64,000 nt of DNA. Source: Pontibacter korlensis. GTDB taxonomy: Bacteria; Bacteroidota; Bacteroidia; Cytophagales; Hymenobacteraceae. The stretch lies in assembly GCF_000973725.1 (NCBI RefSeq), contig NZ_CP009621.1:5201001-5265000 (forward strand), in the 5' to 3' direction. Position numbers and translations under genes: made by a program. The notes beneath the pieces are model-generated. The model was given only the letters and a program-made list of their open reading frames with translations, did not search any database and was not told the DNA's origin. The first letter of the stretch is position 1; every line of letters starts with the position of its first letter. Positions 53,514-62,398 of this stretch are shown piece after piece.

Positions 53514-55565
53514 CTACCAGATTCTGATTCTTTCTTCTGGTGCTTTGTACAGCTTATCGCCAGGCTGCACATTGAAGGCCTCGTACCAGGCATCCATGTT
53601 CACCAGCGGTCCGATTGTTCTGTACTCGCCTGGAGAGTGTGGGTCGGTTACAATCTGCTGGGCAGCGGCCTCTGGCAAAATGTTACCTCGCCATACTTGT
53701 GCCCAAGACAGGAAGAAGCGCTGTTCTGGTGTAAAGCCATCGATCTTTTCGTTAGACTGGCCTTGTTCAGTCATCTTGAAAGCCTCGTAAGCGCCAGCCA
53801 GACCACCCAAGTCACCGATGTTCTCACCCAGTGTCAGTTGGCCATTTACGTGCACTGTATCTAATACAGTATAACCATCATACTGCTCCTTCAGCAACTT
53901 AGCCTTTGCTTTGAATTTAGCTAAATCTTCTTCTTGCCACCAGTTGCGCAGCGTACCGTCTTTGTCGTACTGGCTGCCTGAGTCGTCAAAACCGTGAGAG
54001 ATCTCGTGACCGATTACCGCACCGATACCGCCGTAATTTACAGCGTCATCCGCATTCGGGTCGAAGAACGGGAATTGAAGGATACCAGCCGGGAACACGA
54101 TCTCGTTCATTACCGGGCTGTAGTAAGCGTTAACTGTTGGAGGTGTCATACCCCAACGCTCGCGGTCTACTGGCTTGCCAAGCTGGCTTACCATTTTGTT
54201 GTAGCCCCATTCGCCAGAGTTGCGCACGTTCTCGAAGAATGACTTGCGTGAAATCTCCAATCCGTCATAGGTCTCCCACTTGTCAGGGTATCCTACCTTC
54301 GGACGGAAAGCATGCAGCTTGGCAAGTGCTTTCTCTTTTGTCTCAGCGCTCATCCAGTCCAGGTTGTTGATACGGATCTCGTAAGCCTTGATCAGGTTTG
54401 CGATCATTTCATTCATCCTGGCTTTCGCCTCTGGCTTAAAGTGCTTCTGCACATACAGCTGGCCCAATAACTCACCAATGGTACGGTCAGTCAGCTGAGA
54501 CATGCGCTGCCAACGTGGCGTCTGTACTTTCTGTCCGCTCAGCGCCTGTGAATAGGCAAAGTTTGCATCTGCAAATGGAGTGCTCAGGTATGGAGCCGCT
54601 GATTTCAGCACATTCCACTGCAGGTACGTTTGCCAGTCAGCAATCGGAGTAGCTGTTAACAGGTTGTTCAGTTCAGAGAAGAACTTAGGGTTGTTTACCA
54701 GAATCGTATCCTCTCCTGTTACCTTCATCTTTGCCATCAGCGGCTGCCAGTCTATGTTAGACGTGGTTTTGCTAAAGTCGGCAACAGCAAACTTGTTGTA
54801 GGTTTTGTATGGGTCACGCATTTCCACGCGAGCCATTTGTGCCTCAGCCATCTTCTTCTCCAGGTTGAAGATAGTTTCTGCATTTTGCTTCGCCTTAGCA
54901 TCTGAAGTGCCTGTTAGCGTGAACAGCTTGGTGATATAATTTTTGTAAGCCTCCTGAATTTTCTGGCTACGTGCATCATCCTTCAGGTAGTAGTCACGGT
55001 CTGGCAACGTAGTACCGCCCTGGCTAAACTGAGGAATCATGGTATTAGGGTCCTTACGGTCCTGGCCAACATAGAAGCCGAACATAGGAGAGCCTACGCC
55101 AGAAGTTCTCTGGTAAGCTACCTCATTCAGAACGCCCTGTACATCTTTTACCTTGCCAGCTCTTTTCAGGTCTTTTTTGATAGGCTTATAACCAAGCTTA
55201 TCAATGGCAGCGCTATCCATGGCAGATGCGTAGAAATCGCCTACACGCTTGTTCACAGAGCCTGCTGCAGCATTTTTGTCAGCAGCGGCCTCATCCAAAA
55301 TGTCCTTAACGGCCTGGATGTTGAACTCACGCAGTAAGTTAAAGCTGCCCCAACGTGTTTCCTTAGCAGGAACAGGGTTGTTTCTAAGCCAGGTACCGCT
55401 GGCATAAGTATAAAAATCATCGCCTGGCTTTACCGTAAGATCCATGTTGGTCTTGTCGATAAACGGCGTTTTGGTTGCAGCGCCTTGCTGCGCAGTAGCT
55501 TCTGCGCCATACAGCACAGCAGCACCGAAGAGCAGTAGTCTCAGGTGATTCTTCCAGTTCGACAT
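53514..55565 (-). CDS. M13-family zinc metallopeptidase (neprilysin/PepO type)
   Basis: A 683-aa exported peptidase: signal peptide to about GAEATAQ, N-terminal GDDFYTYASGTWLRNNPVPAKETRWGSF, then NAYYSPVMNEIVFPAGILQFPFF, the zinc motif VIGHEISHGFDDSG (HExxH near residue 522) and ENIGDLGGL supplying the third ligand and Asp. Near the C-terminus is PHSPGEYRTIGPLVN. It cleaves peptides in the periplasm or outside the cell. It ends with W, the usual C-terminal residue of the family. Element C lies upstream of its promoter region. Confidence 0.96.
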   Translation of the reverse strand: MSNWKNHLRLLLFGAAVLYGAEATAQQGAATKTPFIDKTNMDLTVKPGDDFYTYASGTWLRNNPVPAKETRWGSFNLLREFNIQAVKDILDEAAADKNAAAGSVNKRVGDFYASAMDSAAIDKLGYKPIKKDLKRAGKVKDVQGVLNEVAYQRTSGVGSPMFGFYVGQDRKDPNTMIPQFSQGGTTLPDRDYYLKDDARSQKIQEAYKNYITKLFTLTGTSDAKAKQNAETIFNLEKKMAEAQMARVEMRDPYKTYNKFAVADFSKTTSNIDWQPLMAKMKVTGEDTILVNNPKFFSELNNLLTATPIADWQTYLQWNVLKSAAPYLSTPFADANFAYSQALSGQKVQTPRWQRMSQLTDRTIGELLGQLYVQKHFKPEAKARMNEMIANLIKAYEIRINNLDWMSAETKEKALAKLHAFRPKVGYPDKWETYDGLEISRKSFFENVRNSGEWGYNKMVSQLGKPVDRERWGMTPPTVNAYYSPVMNEIVFPAGILQFPFFDPNADDAVNYGGIGAVIGHEISHGFDDSGSQYDKDGTLRNWWQEEDLAKFKAKAKLLKEQYDGYTVLDTVHVNGQLTLGENIGDLGGLAGAYEAFKMTEQGQSNEKIDGFTPEQRFFLSWAQVWRGNILPEAAAQQIVTDPHSPGEYRTIGPLVNMDAWYEAFNVQPGDKLYKAPEERIRIW

Positions 55566-55836
55566 GTTTTTAATCGAAGGTTGTTTAAGGTTGTAAAGTA
55601 AAGGTTAATGCCAGTGATGCAGCATCTTTCCTGGCTCTAAAATAATGCATAAAAACCAAAGTGAGGCCGCAAATTGCTTTTAACTGGCATTTACAGGTAT
55701 CAACCAATGCTTTTCCTAATTGGTTTCTACAGCTTTAGCAAACGTATGTGGCTGCAAGAATAATGCACACATGCTGTATTACTGCTAACTTAGAGGGAAC
55801 ACAAGGGATAAGGTTTAATTTGCTGAGGAGATTATT

Positions 55837-56395
55837 TTGACATTCCCACCGCTAAAGCAGGTTGGATTCTTGGGCTACCTGGCTACTGCGACCGTATATC
55901 TCCCAAGCTGAAACGGTCTGCCCGACCGCCTTATTTCTTATATTACTAGCTGCTGACGCATCCCGGTGCAGGGCATGTTTGCTGCAGCAAAGGTAACAGC
56001 CGGCAAGTGCAGGCGGTAGAACATAGGGTAAGATCGAACCCAGCAAAAGTGAAGGAATGTCGCACCACATCCAGAGCGTCTTTGCCCACATCGACGCCCA
56101 GGTTCTGACAGAGTAAATTCTTCATAGCTGAAAGGGGCTTAAGTGGAAAAAAAACATTCATCTTCCGGGCCTACACTCACTCATGCCTGCGGATGGGGCA
56201 GCCTCTAGGTACTGTCCAGGCTTTTAAGATGAAGAGAAAGGGAAGGGCTTGCTTGGGGGCGACATCATCAAAGTGTCTAGTGCAAGGGCTTTCTCCTTCC
56301 CTTTCTGTTAGCTTACGTTTAAGAGCCTGATAAAATTGCACATACGCTTATACTGCCAAAGATATGAGTGCCAGGGCTTTCTTTGGCATTTACTC
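55837..56395 (-). mobile_element. Element copy C: protein-less TTAC...TCAA composite mini-element (559 bp)
   Basis: On the minus strand it follows TTAC (56399-56396) and ends in TCAA (55840-55837). The content is the same as copy A: TnpB-element tip, IS110 left end with the bridge-RNA-like stem-loops, the first ~20 transposase codons, the fusion at GATGTGGTGC, the tnpB tail and the right-end hairpin. The donor-loop region is complete here, unlike in A. It lies in the spacer between the M13 peptidase and the glycogen debranching enzyme and breaks no recognisable gene. A and C share the same two internal deletions at unlinked sites, so the derivative itself was copied. Confidence 0.88.
56150..56300 (-). 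ncRNA. Bridge-RNA-like region in element C
   Basis: Contains the target-loop words GAAAGCCCTTG (minus strand of 56283-56293) and CCCCCAAG, plus the donor word GACAGTACCT, as in D. The target stem is AGAAAGGGAAGG against CCTTCCCTTTCT. No transposase is encoded in cis. Expression is unproven. Confidence 0.45.
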
Positions 56396-56444
56396 GTAAG
56401 CAACTAGTGGGAATGACATAATAACGCCTATGCTCATGAAAGCA

Positions 56445-56481
56445 AAAAGCCTGCTATAGCATTCTACTATAGCAGGCTTTT
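56445..56481. terminator. Orphan bidirectional terminator-like hairpin
   Basis: AAAAGCCTGCTATAG (56445-56459) pairs perfectly with CTATAGCAGGCTTTT (56467-56481). No gene ends immediately beside it on the plus strand, and the minus-strand gene ends about 190 bases to the right. It may serve that gene or be left over from a lost one. Confidence 0.7.
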
Positions 56482-56672
56482 CTGTCTTAACTAAACATTC
56501 GGGACCATGGTCCGGCAAGCTTCAGCAAGCTTGATTCAGGCTTGTCACCTGTGTCTGTTAAAACCCATATGTCGTATGTACTTTATTATACGGGTGTAAA
56601 ATACAGGAGTTACTTTTTTAGGCATTATTCACTTATACTTAACCCTTTGCACACAAAACTGCGACACGGCAT

Positions 56673-58868
56673 TTATTTTACAATAACTAATCTCCAGTTT
56701 TCAGGATAATTTTCCCAGTTAACACTAATCATGTCGTCGTGCTCGTGTCGGATAACCTCCAGGTTAACCCACGACTCCCCAACCTTAAGCTGTTGCACCC
56801 ACACCTTTTCGAGGTAAGCAGGCAGAATAGGCTTCTCAAACGAAATCTCCTTTTTTACTGGGCATATCTTTACCTGCAGGAGTGCCTGCAACAGCATAAA
56901 CACTGCCGCCACCGACCAAGCCTGCGGCGAGCAGGCAACCGGGTAAGAGGTCGGTCCTTCGCCGTGCCTTCTGTCAAACCCACAGAACAACTCCGGCAGC
57001 CGTTGCAAAGGAATAAACAGGGAGGCATCGAACAGCCCTGTTACTAGTGCAGCTGCTTCTTTTCTAAAGCCATACTTCGACAGACCATAGGCAATCAGCG
57101 CCACATCGTGCGGCCACACCGAACCGTTATGGTACGACATAGGGTTGTACCTACGCTCCTCGCTGGAGAGTGTGCGTATTCCCCAACCGTTAAACATGTC
57201 CGGTTTTAGTAGCGTTTCGGCCAGATTTACGGCTTTGTCGCGGTCTGCTATACCTGTAAACAGCAGGTGCCCAGCGTTGGAAGATTTTACCCGGCAAGGT
57301 TGCTTGTGCCCATCCAGCGCCAGTACATAGCAATTGAGATCAGCATCCCAGAACACTTCGTTAAATTTCTTCTTTAGCTCCAGGGCCTCTCTCTCCCACT
57401 TCCTGGCCAACTCCTGCTCCCCAAGTGTTTGCGCCAGCTTGGCTGCATGTGTTCTGGCCGCATACACGTAACCCTGCACCTCACAAAGTGCTATCGGTGG
57501 TGCAGCCAGCACGCCATCCTCTGTAAATACAGAGTCGAAGCTGTCTTTCCAGCCTTGGTTGGTAAGGCCGTTGGCAGCTTTATGCTGATACTCCACAAAG
57601 CCATCTCCATCCAGATCACCAAACTCATCTATCCAGTTCATAGCGGCTTTTATGTTGGGCCAGATCTGCTGGATAGTTTCAAAATCAGCGGTGCGATCGT
57701 AATACTCACCGGCCAGCAGCACAAACAGGGGCGTTGCATCAATGGTCCCATAGTATTGCTTGAACGGTACCTCGTTCAGGGCCACCATTTCGCCACCGCG
57801 TGTCTCATGCAATATCTTTCCCGGCTCCGCATCCGCTGCTTCGTCCAACGTGCCGGACTGATTGGCTGCCAGGAACTTTAGTACATCTTTAGATAAATCC
57901 GGGGCTACCCACAACGTCTCAAAGGCAGTAAGTATACCATCACGGCCAAAGGCAGTATTGTACCAGGGCACGCCTGCATAAGGGTACTTTCCATAAGGCG
58001 TGTCGGCCATCAGCGATACCAAATCTGCCTGAGAACGGTTTATCCAGTGGTTGAACTGCTCGTTAGCTGTTCCGATGACGGGAAAGTAAGATTTGGTGTT
58101 TTCCAGATCAGGCTCCAGGCTCTCTCTGGCTTCATTGTAGCTTACCGCCTCCGGTTCTGCCTCTTCCTCCCCTTGCTCAAAGGCAATGCTATAGTTAAGA
58201 ACAGCTTTTTGGTGAGGAGAGAGCAGTATCCAGTAATGAATGGTGCCATCATCAGTATACTGCTCAAACGGAAGCGGAAACGTTACCTTAGCTTTTCTGA
58301 TGAGCCCGTCCAGCCCGCGGTAAGACAAGGTCAGGGTGCGGTTATCTTGGCACTGCGTCTGAAGCACTTCTCCCCTTCTGCTTCGGTGCATGCCCCTGAC
58401 TTCAAAAATATCCTTGAAATCGCCTTCTAAAGTCAGCGACAGATGGAGCGGATAAGACTCCCCGTTAAAGTTCTCTACCTCGATCTTCTCGTGGTACAGG
58501 TTGTCCTTTAAAAACTGGCTCCGGCGGAGATGAATTGTACTGTGGTGCAAAACCTTACCATTGTCCAATACAATCTCTGGGTTGGCCAGGTCTACCGACA
58601 GTATTTCGTTTTCTTCCTTGATGTTGGAGCTAAGAAGAATAGGACGGTGGTTGTTAAGCTTTAGCTCCAACCTGCTGATAAAGCGGGTGTCGCGGTAGTA
58701 AATACCCTGTGCCCCCTTGCCAATAGGTAATATGTCGCCCCAGCGATCGAATATACCAAAGGTGTCACCATGGTTTAACACCTGCGTACGGTCATCGGCA
58801 TAAGTCGAGTCAGCTGAAATATAATACTTGTCATCCTCTAAACGTATGATCTTATCTTCCATAGCCAT
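56673..58868 (-). CDS. Glycogen debranching enzyme (amylo-alpha-1,6-glucosidase family)
   Basis: A 731-aa protein. The N-terminal domain (~1-250) has FGIFDRWGDILPIGKGAQGIYYRDTRFISRLELKL in pieces typical of bacterial debranching enzyme N-domains. The (alpha/alpha)6 catalytic part has WYNTAFGRDGILTAFETLW, NQGWKDSFDSV, EVQGYVYAA and SYHNGSVWPHDVALIAYG with the acidic catalytic residues. It hydrolyses alpha-1,6 branches or related alpha-glucosides. There is no signal peptide. It lies 78 bases after the GT4 gene on the same strand, forming a second, smaller glucan unit apart from the main cluster. Confidence 0.92.
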   Translation of the reverse strand: MAMEDKIIRLEDDKYYISADSTYADDRTQVLNHGDTFGIFDRWGDILPIGKGAQGIYYRDTRFISRLELKLNNHRPILLSSNIKEENEILSVDLANPEIVLDNGKVLHHSTIHLRRSQFLKDNLYHEKIEVENFNGESYPLHLSLTLEGDFKDIFEVRGMHRSRRGEVLQTQCQDNRTLTLSYRGLDGLIRKAKVTFPLPFEQYTDDGTIHYWILLSPHQKAVLNYSIAFEQGEEEAEPEAVSYNEARESLEPDLENTKSYFPVIGTANEQFNHWINRSQADLVSLMADTPYGKYPYAGVPWYNTAFGRDGILTAFETLWVAPDLSKDVLKFLAANQSGTLDEAADAEPGKILHETRGGEMVALNEVPFKQYYGTIDATPLFVLLAGEYYDRTADFETIQQIWPNIKAAMNWIDEFGDLDGDGFVEYQHKAANGLTNQGWKDSFDSVFTEDGVLAAPPIALCEVQGYVYAARTHAAKLAQTLGEQELARKWEREALELKKKFNEVFWDADLNCYVLALDGHKQPCRVKSSNAGHLLFTGIADRDKAVNLAETLLKPDMFNGWGIRTLSSEERRYNPMSYHNGSVWPHDVALIAYGLSKYGFRKEAAALVTGLFDASLFIPLQRLPELFCGFDRRHGEGPTSYPVACSPQAWSVAAVFMLLQALLQVKICPVKKEISFEKPILPAYLEKVWVQQLKVGESWVNLEVIRHEHDDMISVNWENYPENWRLVIVK

Positions 58869-58946
58869 TTCTATCTTGTTTATGCAGACATTATTGTTTT
58901 GGCAGGTTTTCTACTTTACCTAAGTATAACCTGCCTGTGCCATCGA

Positions 58947-60029
58947 TCACTTTTCCATCTCCATCATGTTTCCTTTTTTGGAAGGAGTGTGGAAGAATGA
59001 CTCTTTCCTTCCAGCTAATTGCTCATATAGCCTCACATAGTTTTCGGCCATCACACGGGCACTAAAGCGCTTCTCAAACACTTCTCTTACTTTGTTGCGG
59101 TCCAGCAGGTCGATGTTTTCCAGCGCTTGTACAGCCTCGTCTATACTTTCCACAATAAAGCCAGATTCACCCTTGTTAACAATCTCCGGCACCGAACCAT
59201 GGTTGAAGGCTATTACAGGTGTGCCACAGGCCATGGCCTCTATCACCACCATGCCAAACGGCTCCGGCCAATCAATCGGAAACAGCAGCGCTTTGGCTTT
59301 ACCCAGGAACTCTCCCTTACTGTCCTCTCCTATCTCTCCTATAAACTCCACGTGCGGCTGCTCCAGCAAGTGCCTGATCTCAGTTTCGAAATAGGCTTCA
59401 TCTGCCTTATCAACCTTAGCAGCAATTTTAATCTTTACTCCTGCTCGACGGGCAATCTCGATGGCTCTGTCTGGCCTTTTTTCGCGCGAGATTCTTCCGA
59501 TAAAGGCGACATAGCCTCCATCCCCGTCGCCCTTCCGGTACAGGTCCAGCGGTAAGCCGTGGTACACGGTATCCAGCCAGTTTGCCTGTACAAGTGGTTT
59601 TCGCTGAGCATCTGAGATAGACACCACCGGCTGAGTACGGAACTTGTTGTACACATACTGCAGGTCCGGAATGTCGAGCCTGCCATGCAACGTAGTAAGG
59701 TGAGGCTTTCGCAGCAGTGCAGAAAGCGGAAAGTGCAGGTAGTCAGTGTGAAAATGCAGCACATCGAACTCCTGCACCCGTTCTGCCAGCTCCTGCATCT
59801 GCACGATATGATGAGCCAGCGGGTCTTCCACAAGCTGGTTCAGGCGCAAGGCACTGTTTATATGGCTCACCAGTTTTGCGGATGTAGAGGAGTCGCCGGA
59901 GGCAAACAGCGTTACCTCATGGCCTTGTTTAACCAACTCCTCTGTTAAATAAGAAACAACACGCTCAGTACCCCCATAAAGCTTTGGCGGCACCGATTCA
60001 TATAAAGGTGATATTTGCGCTATTTTCAT
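58947..60029 (-). CDS. GT4-family glycosyltransferase
   Basis: A 360-aa glycosyltransferase from ATG 60029 (MKIAQISPLYESVPPKLYGGTERVVSYL); the frame continues 32 codons upstream without homology. The GT-B fold is shown by YGGTERVV and FDVLHFHTDYL in the N-domain and by VAFIGRISREKRPDRAIEIA, FPIDWPEPFGMVVIEAMACGTPVIAF with the EX7E-type motif, and GSVPEIV in the C-domain. The acceptor is unknown. Transcription with the debranching enzyme suggests a role in glucan or glucosylglycerate-type metabolism, though exopolysaccharide synthesis is also possible. Confidence 0.9.
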   Translation of the reverse strand: MKIAQISPLYESVPPKLYGGTERVVSYLTEELVKQGHEVTLFASGDSSTSAKLVSHINSALRLNQLVEDPLAHHIVQMQELAERVQEFDVLHFHTDYLHFPLSALLRKPHLTTLHGRLDIPDLQYVYNKFRTQPVVSISDAQRKPLVQANWLDTVYHGLPLDLYRKGDGDGGYVAFIGRISREKRPDRAIEIARRAGVKIKIAAKVDKADEAYFETEIRHLLEQPHVEFIGEIGEDSKGEFLGKAKALLFPIDWPEPFGMVVIEAMACGTPVIAFNHGSVPEIVNKGESGFIVESIDEAVQALENIDLLDRNKVREVFEKRFSARVMAENYVRLYEQLAGRKESFFHTPSKKGNMMEMEK

Positions 60030-60672
60030 AAACGTCTTGTTAATGTTTCTAAAATAGTTTGGTACCACTTCTTTAAATGAAGGCATAGAAGTACAACTCC
60101 AGGCATTGGGCAGCCGGAGTTTCAACAGATATACCTGCTGGCTATGTGCCTGCGGCAGGTTTCCTTGCTCGTTTAGCTGTACCTGTCAATTTTGCCAGTT
60201 GGCCAGGCAGCTATTAGCGTGTGCCATGTGTGTTACAAGGCTTTGCTACTGAAAAGCTTTTGAGTAGTAATGAATGCGGAGGATGTAGTTTTGATTATCC
60301 TCTACTATGGAGCAAGAGGCATACGGGAGCAACAAACTTCTTCTTACAATGCTCATTGTCTCTAAATTTTAGTGTAAAACAAACAACTACATTATGTAAC
60401 TGATCTGAGAATCACACTTTCGTGCTTAACACCAAAATCCAACAGAAACAAAGTTCAAAGCTTTGTGATCTCGAAAATCCGCTTAGCAAGCGGAATACCA
60501 ACTTATATAAGGCTGTTCTTTTCCTGCCTGTTCAGCGAAAATTTGACAGTGGCACAGCCATAATGACATTTATACTTTGACAGATACTAGGATAGTATGA
60601 AAACGGGCTTGTGCAAGTACCGGTATAAGATAATACTCAGAATGTGTTTACCGGTACCTAAAGCTTATTAAC
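60030..60672. other. Gene-free intergenic region
   Basis: About 640 bases with no convincing gene. It holds a small hairpin TCCGCTT-AGC-AAGCGGA (60478-60494). The only open frames are short and have no coding features. Promoters for the GT4 gene must lie at the left end. Confidence 0.5.
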
Positions 60673-61009
60673 TTAATCAACTTTAGGCTTGAGGAAGATC
60701 TTGAAGTACTGCCAATAGCTACTTACCAGAATAACATACAGAACAAGGTTAACGATGGCAATGGGCCAGTTTCTCTGATCTATCAGGAGGTGAAACAGCA
60801 GAATATTAACCACAACCGGACCTAAAAGCACCAGAGCCGCTAAAACGAACCTATTTGCTAAAAGTAAAGCTCCTCCAATCACTTCGACGGCTTTCTCGAA
60901 ATAAATAAAGCCACTCGACACCATGATCTCCATAAACGGATGAAACTTTGGAACCGGAATAAAGATGTAAAAGCCATTCAGACCGAAAATCAGGAAGATC
61001 AGTCCTAAT

Positions 61010-61160
61010 TTGACACTCCCACGCCTAAAGGCAGTAGGATTCTTGGGCTACCGAACCATTGTCCTTGTATATCTCCCAAGCTGAAACGGTCTGCCCGACC
61101 GCCTTGTTTCTTATATTACTAGCTGCGTTCACATCCCGGTGCAGGGCATGTCCGTTAGAA
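61010..61160 (-). ncRNA. Putative omega-RNA (TnpB guide RNA scaffold) of element D
   Basis: In IS605-type elements the guide RNA overlaps the tnpB 3' end, runs through the right end, and takes its guide from the flanking DNA. Here that is the minus-strand region 61160-61010, with guide starting at 61009 (ATTAGGACTGATC...), which lies in the DoxX gene. Copies A, B and C keep the same segment with a slightly different right-end stem, so their guides would match their own insertion sites. Position is by analogy, with no expression data. Confidence 0.55.
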
Positions 61161-62164
61161 CAAGTCCAATACCTGTCCGATAATTTGAGTTCAGTATTTC
61201 GCCAACCACATACCCAGCAGTCCTGAGAGGTATGGTTTGGGGCTACCTTCACAAGCTCCCGACCATACCATTTGGACTTGTATCCCAGCATCTGCACAAA
61301 CCCATGCCACCCAGCATCGCTGATGCTTTTGGCAAGCATATGGTTCTGAACCATATGCTGTATTTGAAGCTGTTCAACGACAATCGCTTGGCTCTCACGA
61401 ATGAGTTGAGTAGTCAGCTTGTGGTGGAAATCCTTGCGTGTATTCCTGACTTTCAGGTGTATTCTGCTAAGCTTGCCGACAGCCTTTCGCCTGTTGCTGC
61501 CACCTTTCTTCTTCCTCGATACAGCACGTTGCGCTCTCCTTAACTGGTGCTGATAGCGGTATAGGTGTTTAGGATTGTCTACAGCAACACCATCAGACGT
61601 GACAACGAAGGATTTTATACCGACATCCAAACCTACCACGCTATCGGTTTGTGGCAGTGGGGCTATCTCCACCTCACAGCACAGGGTCACATGCCACCCA
61701 CCGGCTTCCCTGACAACGCTGGCTGTCTTGATAACCCCCTGCACATCCTGTGACTTGCGGTATTTCACCTTGCCTATCCTGGGCAGTTGTACGGTACTTG
61801 TATTTTGATGCAGCTTCACCCCCTGTTTAAATGTGAATGACCTGTACAGGCTACGTTTGGCGAACCTGGGGAATCCATTGCCTTGCTTAAAGAATCCATC
61901 GTAGGACCTGAACAATCTATCTGTCACCTCCTGTAAAGTTTGTGAGTGAACACAGCCAATCCACCCGACCTCCTTGGCAATGGCTGCAAGTTCTTGCTGC
62001 ATCTGGTTCTTCGATACGGAGATTTGATAGTTGGTCCAGAGGTGTTTCTTGTAGGCCAGACACAGGTTGTAGACATACCGGCACGAACCGAGCCACTGAG
62101 TGAAAACCTGTGCCTGCGCCCTGGTGGGTTTGAGTCGGAAGCGGTATGTCTTGATCTGGTTCAC
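61025..62164 (-). CDS. tnpB: RNA-guided endonuclease TnpB, IS200/IS605 family
   Basis: A 379-aa protein if it starts at GTG 62164 (residues VNQIKTYRFRLKPTRAQ), the usual TnpB N-terminus. The frame extends 42 codons upstream into the element's non-coding left part and is probably not translated there. RuvC residues are visible: Asp in VVGLDVGIKSFVVTSDG, Glu in AIVVEQLQIQHM, Asp in LHRDVNAASNI. A zinc ribbon begins CWVC; its second half reads CSNGH in place of CxxC. It cuts DNA next to a TTAC-like motif, guided by RNA from the element's right end, favouring retention of the element. It appears intact and is the only full-length copy here. Confidence 0.93.
   Translation of the reverse strand: MNQIKTYRFRLKPTRAQAQVFTQWLGSCRYVYNLCLAYKKHLWTNYQISVSKNQMQQELAAIAKEVGWIGCVHSQTLQEVTDRLFRSYDGFFKQGNGFPRFAKRSLYRSFTFKQGVKLHQNTSTVQLPRIGKVKYRKSQDVQGVIKTASVVREAGGWHVTLCCEVEIAPLPQTDSVVGLDVGIKSFVVTSDGVAVDNPKHLYRYQHQLRRAQRAVSRKKKGGSNRRKAVGKLSRIHLKVRNTRKDFHHKLTTQLIRESQAIVVEQLQIQHMVQNHMLAKSISDAGWHGFVQMLGYKSKWYGRELVKVAPNHTSQDCWVCGWRNTELKLSDRYWTCSNGHALHRDVNAASNIRNKAVGQTVSAWEIYKDNGSVAQESYCL
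61135..61151. repeat. 17-bp direct repeat, right copy, in element D
   Basis: Second copy of ACATGCCCTGCACCGGG (minus strand), encoding HALHR of TnpB. It is the right border of the deletion that produced the small copies A, B and C. Confidence 0.9.
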
Positions 62165-62183
62165 GGCTGCTTTTGGCGCCTTG

Positions 62184-62200
62184 CCCGGTGCAGGGCATGT
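62184..62200. repeat. 17-bp direct repeat, left copy, in element D
   Basis: ACATGCCCTGCACCGGG on the minus strand, also at 61135-61151 inside the tnpB zinc-ribbon coding region. Copies A, B and C contain the sequence once, joined exactly as expected from loss of the 1049 bases between the two copies. Confidence 0.9.
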
Positions 62201-62398
62201 TTGCTGCAGCAAAGGTAACAGCCGGCAAGTGCAGGCGGTAGAACATAGGGTAAGATCGAACCCAACAAAAGTGAAGGGATGCTGCACCACATCGAGTGGT
62301 TCAAAAAGAAAACCAAATTCATCCCTTGGCTAAATCCCCAAGGTACTGTCTTCAAAGTCAAGGATTTTTGTTGCATTTTTCTTACATTTTTCTTATCT

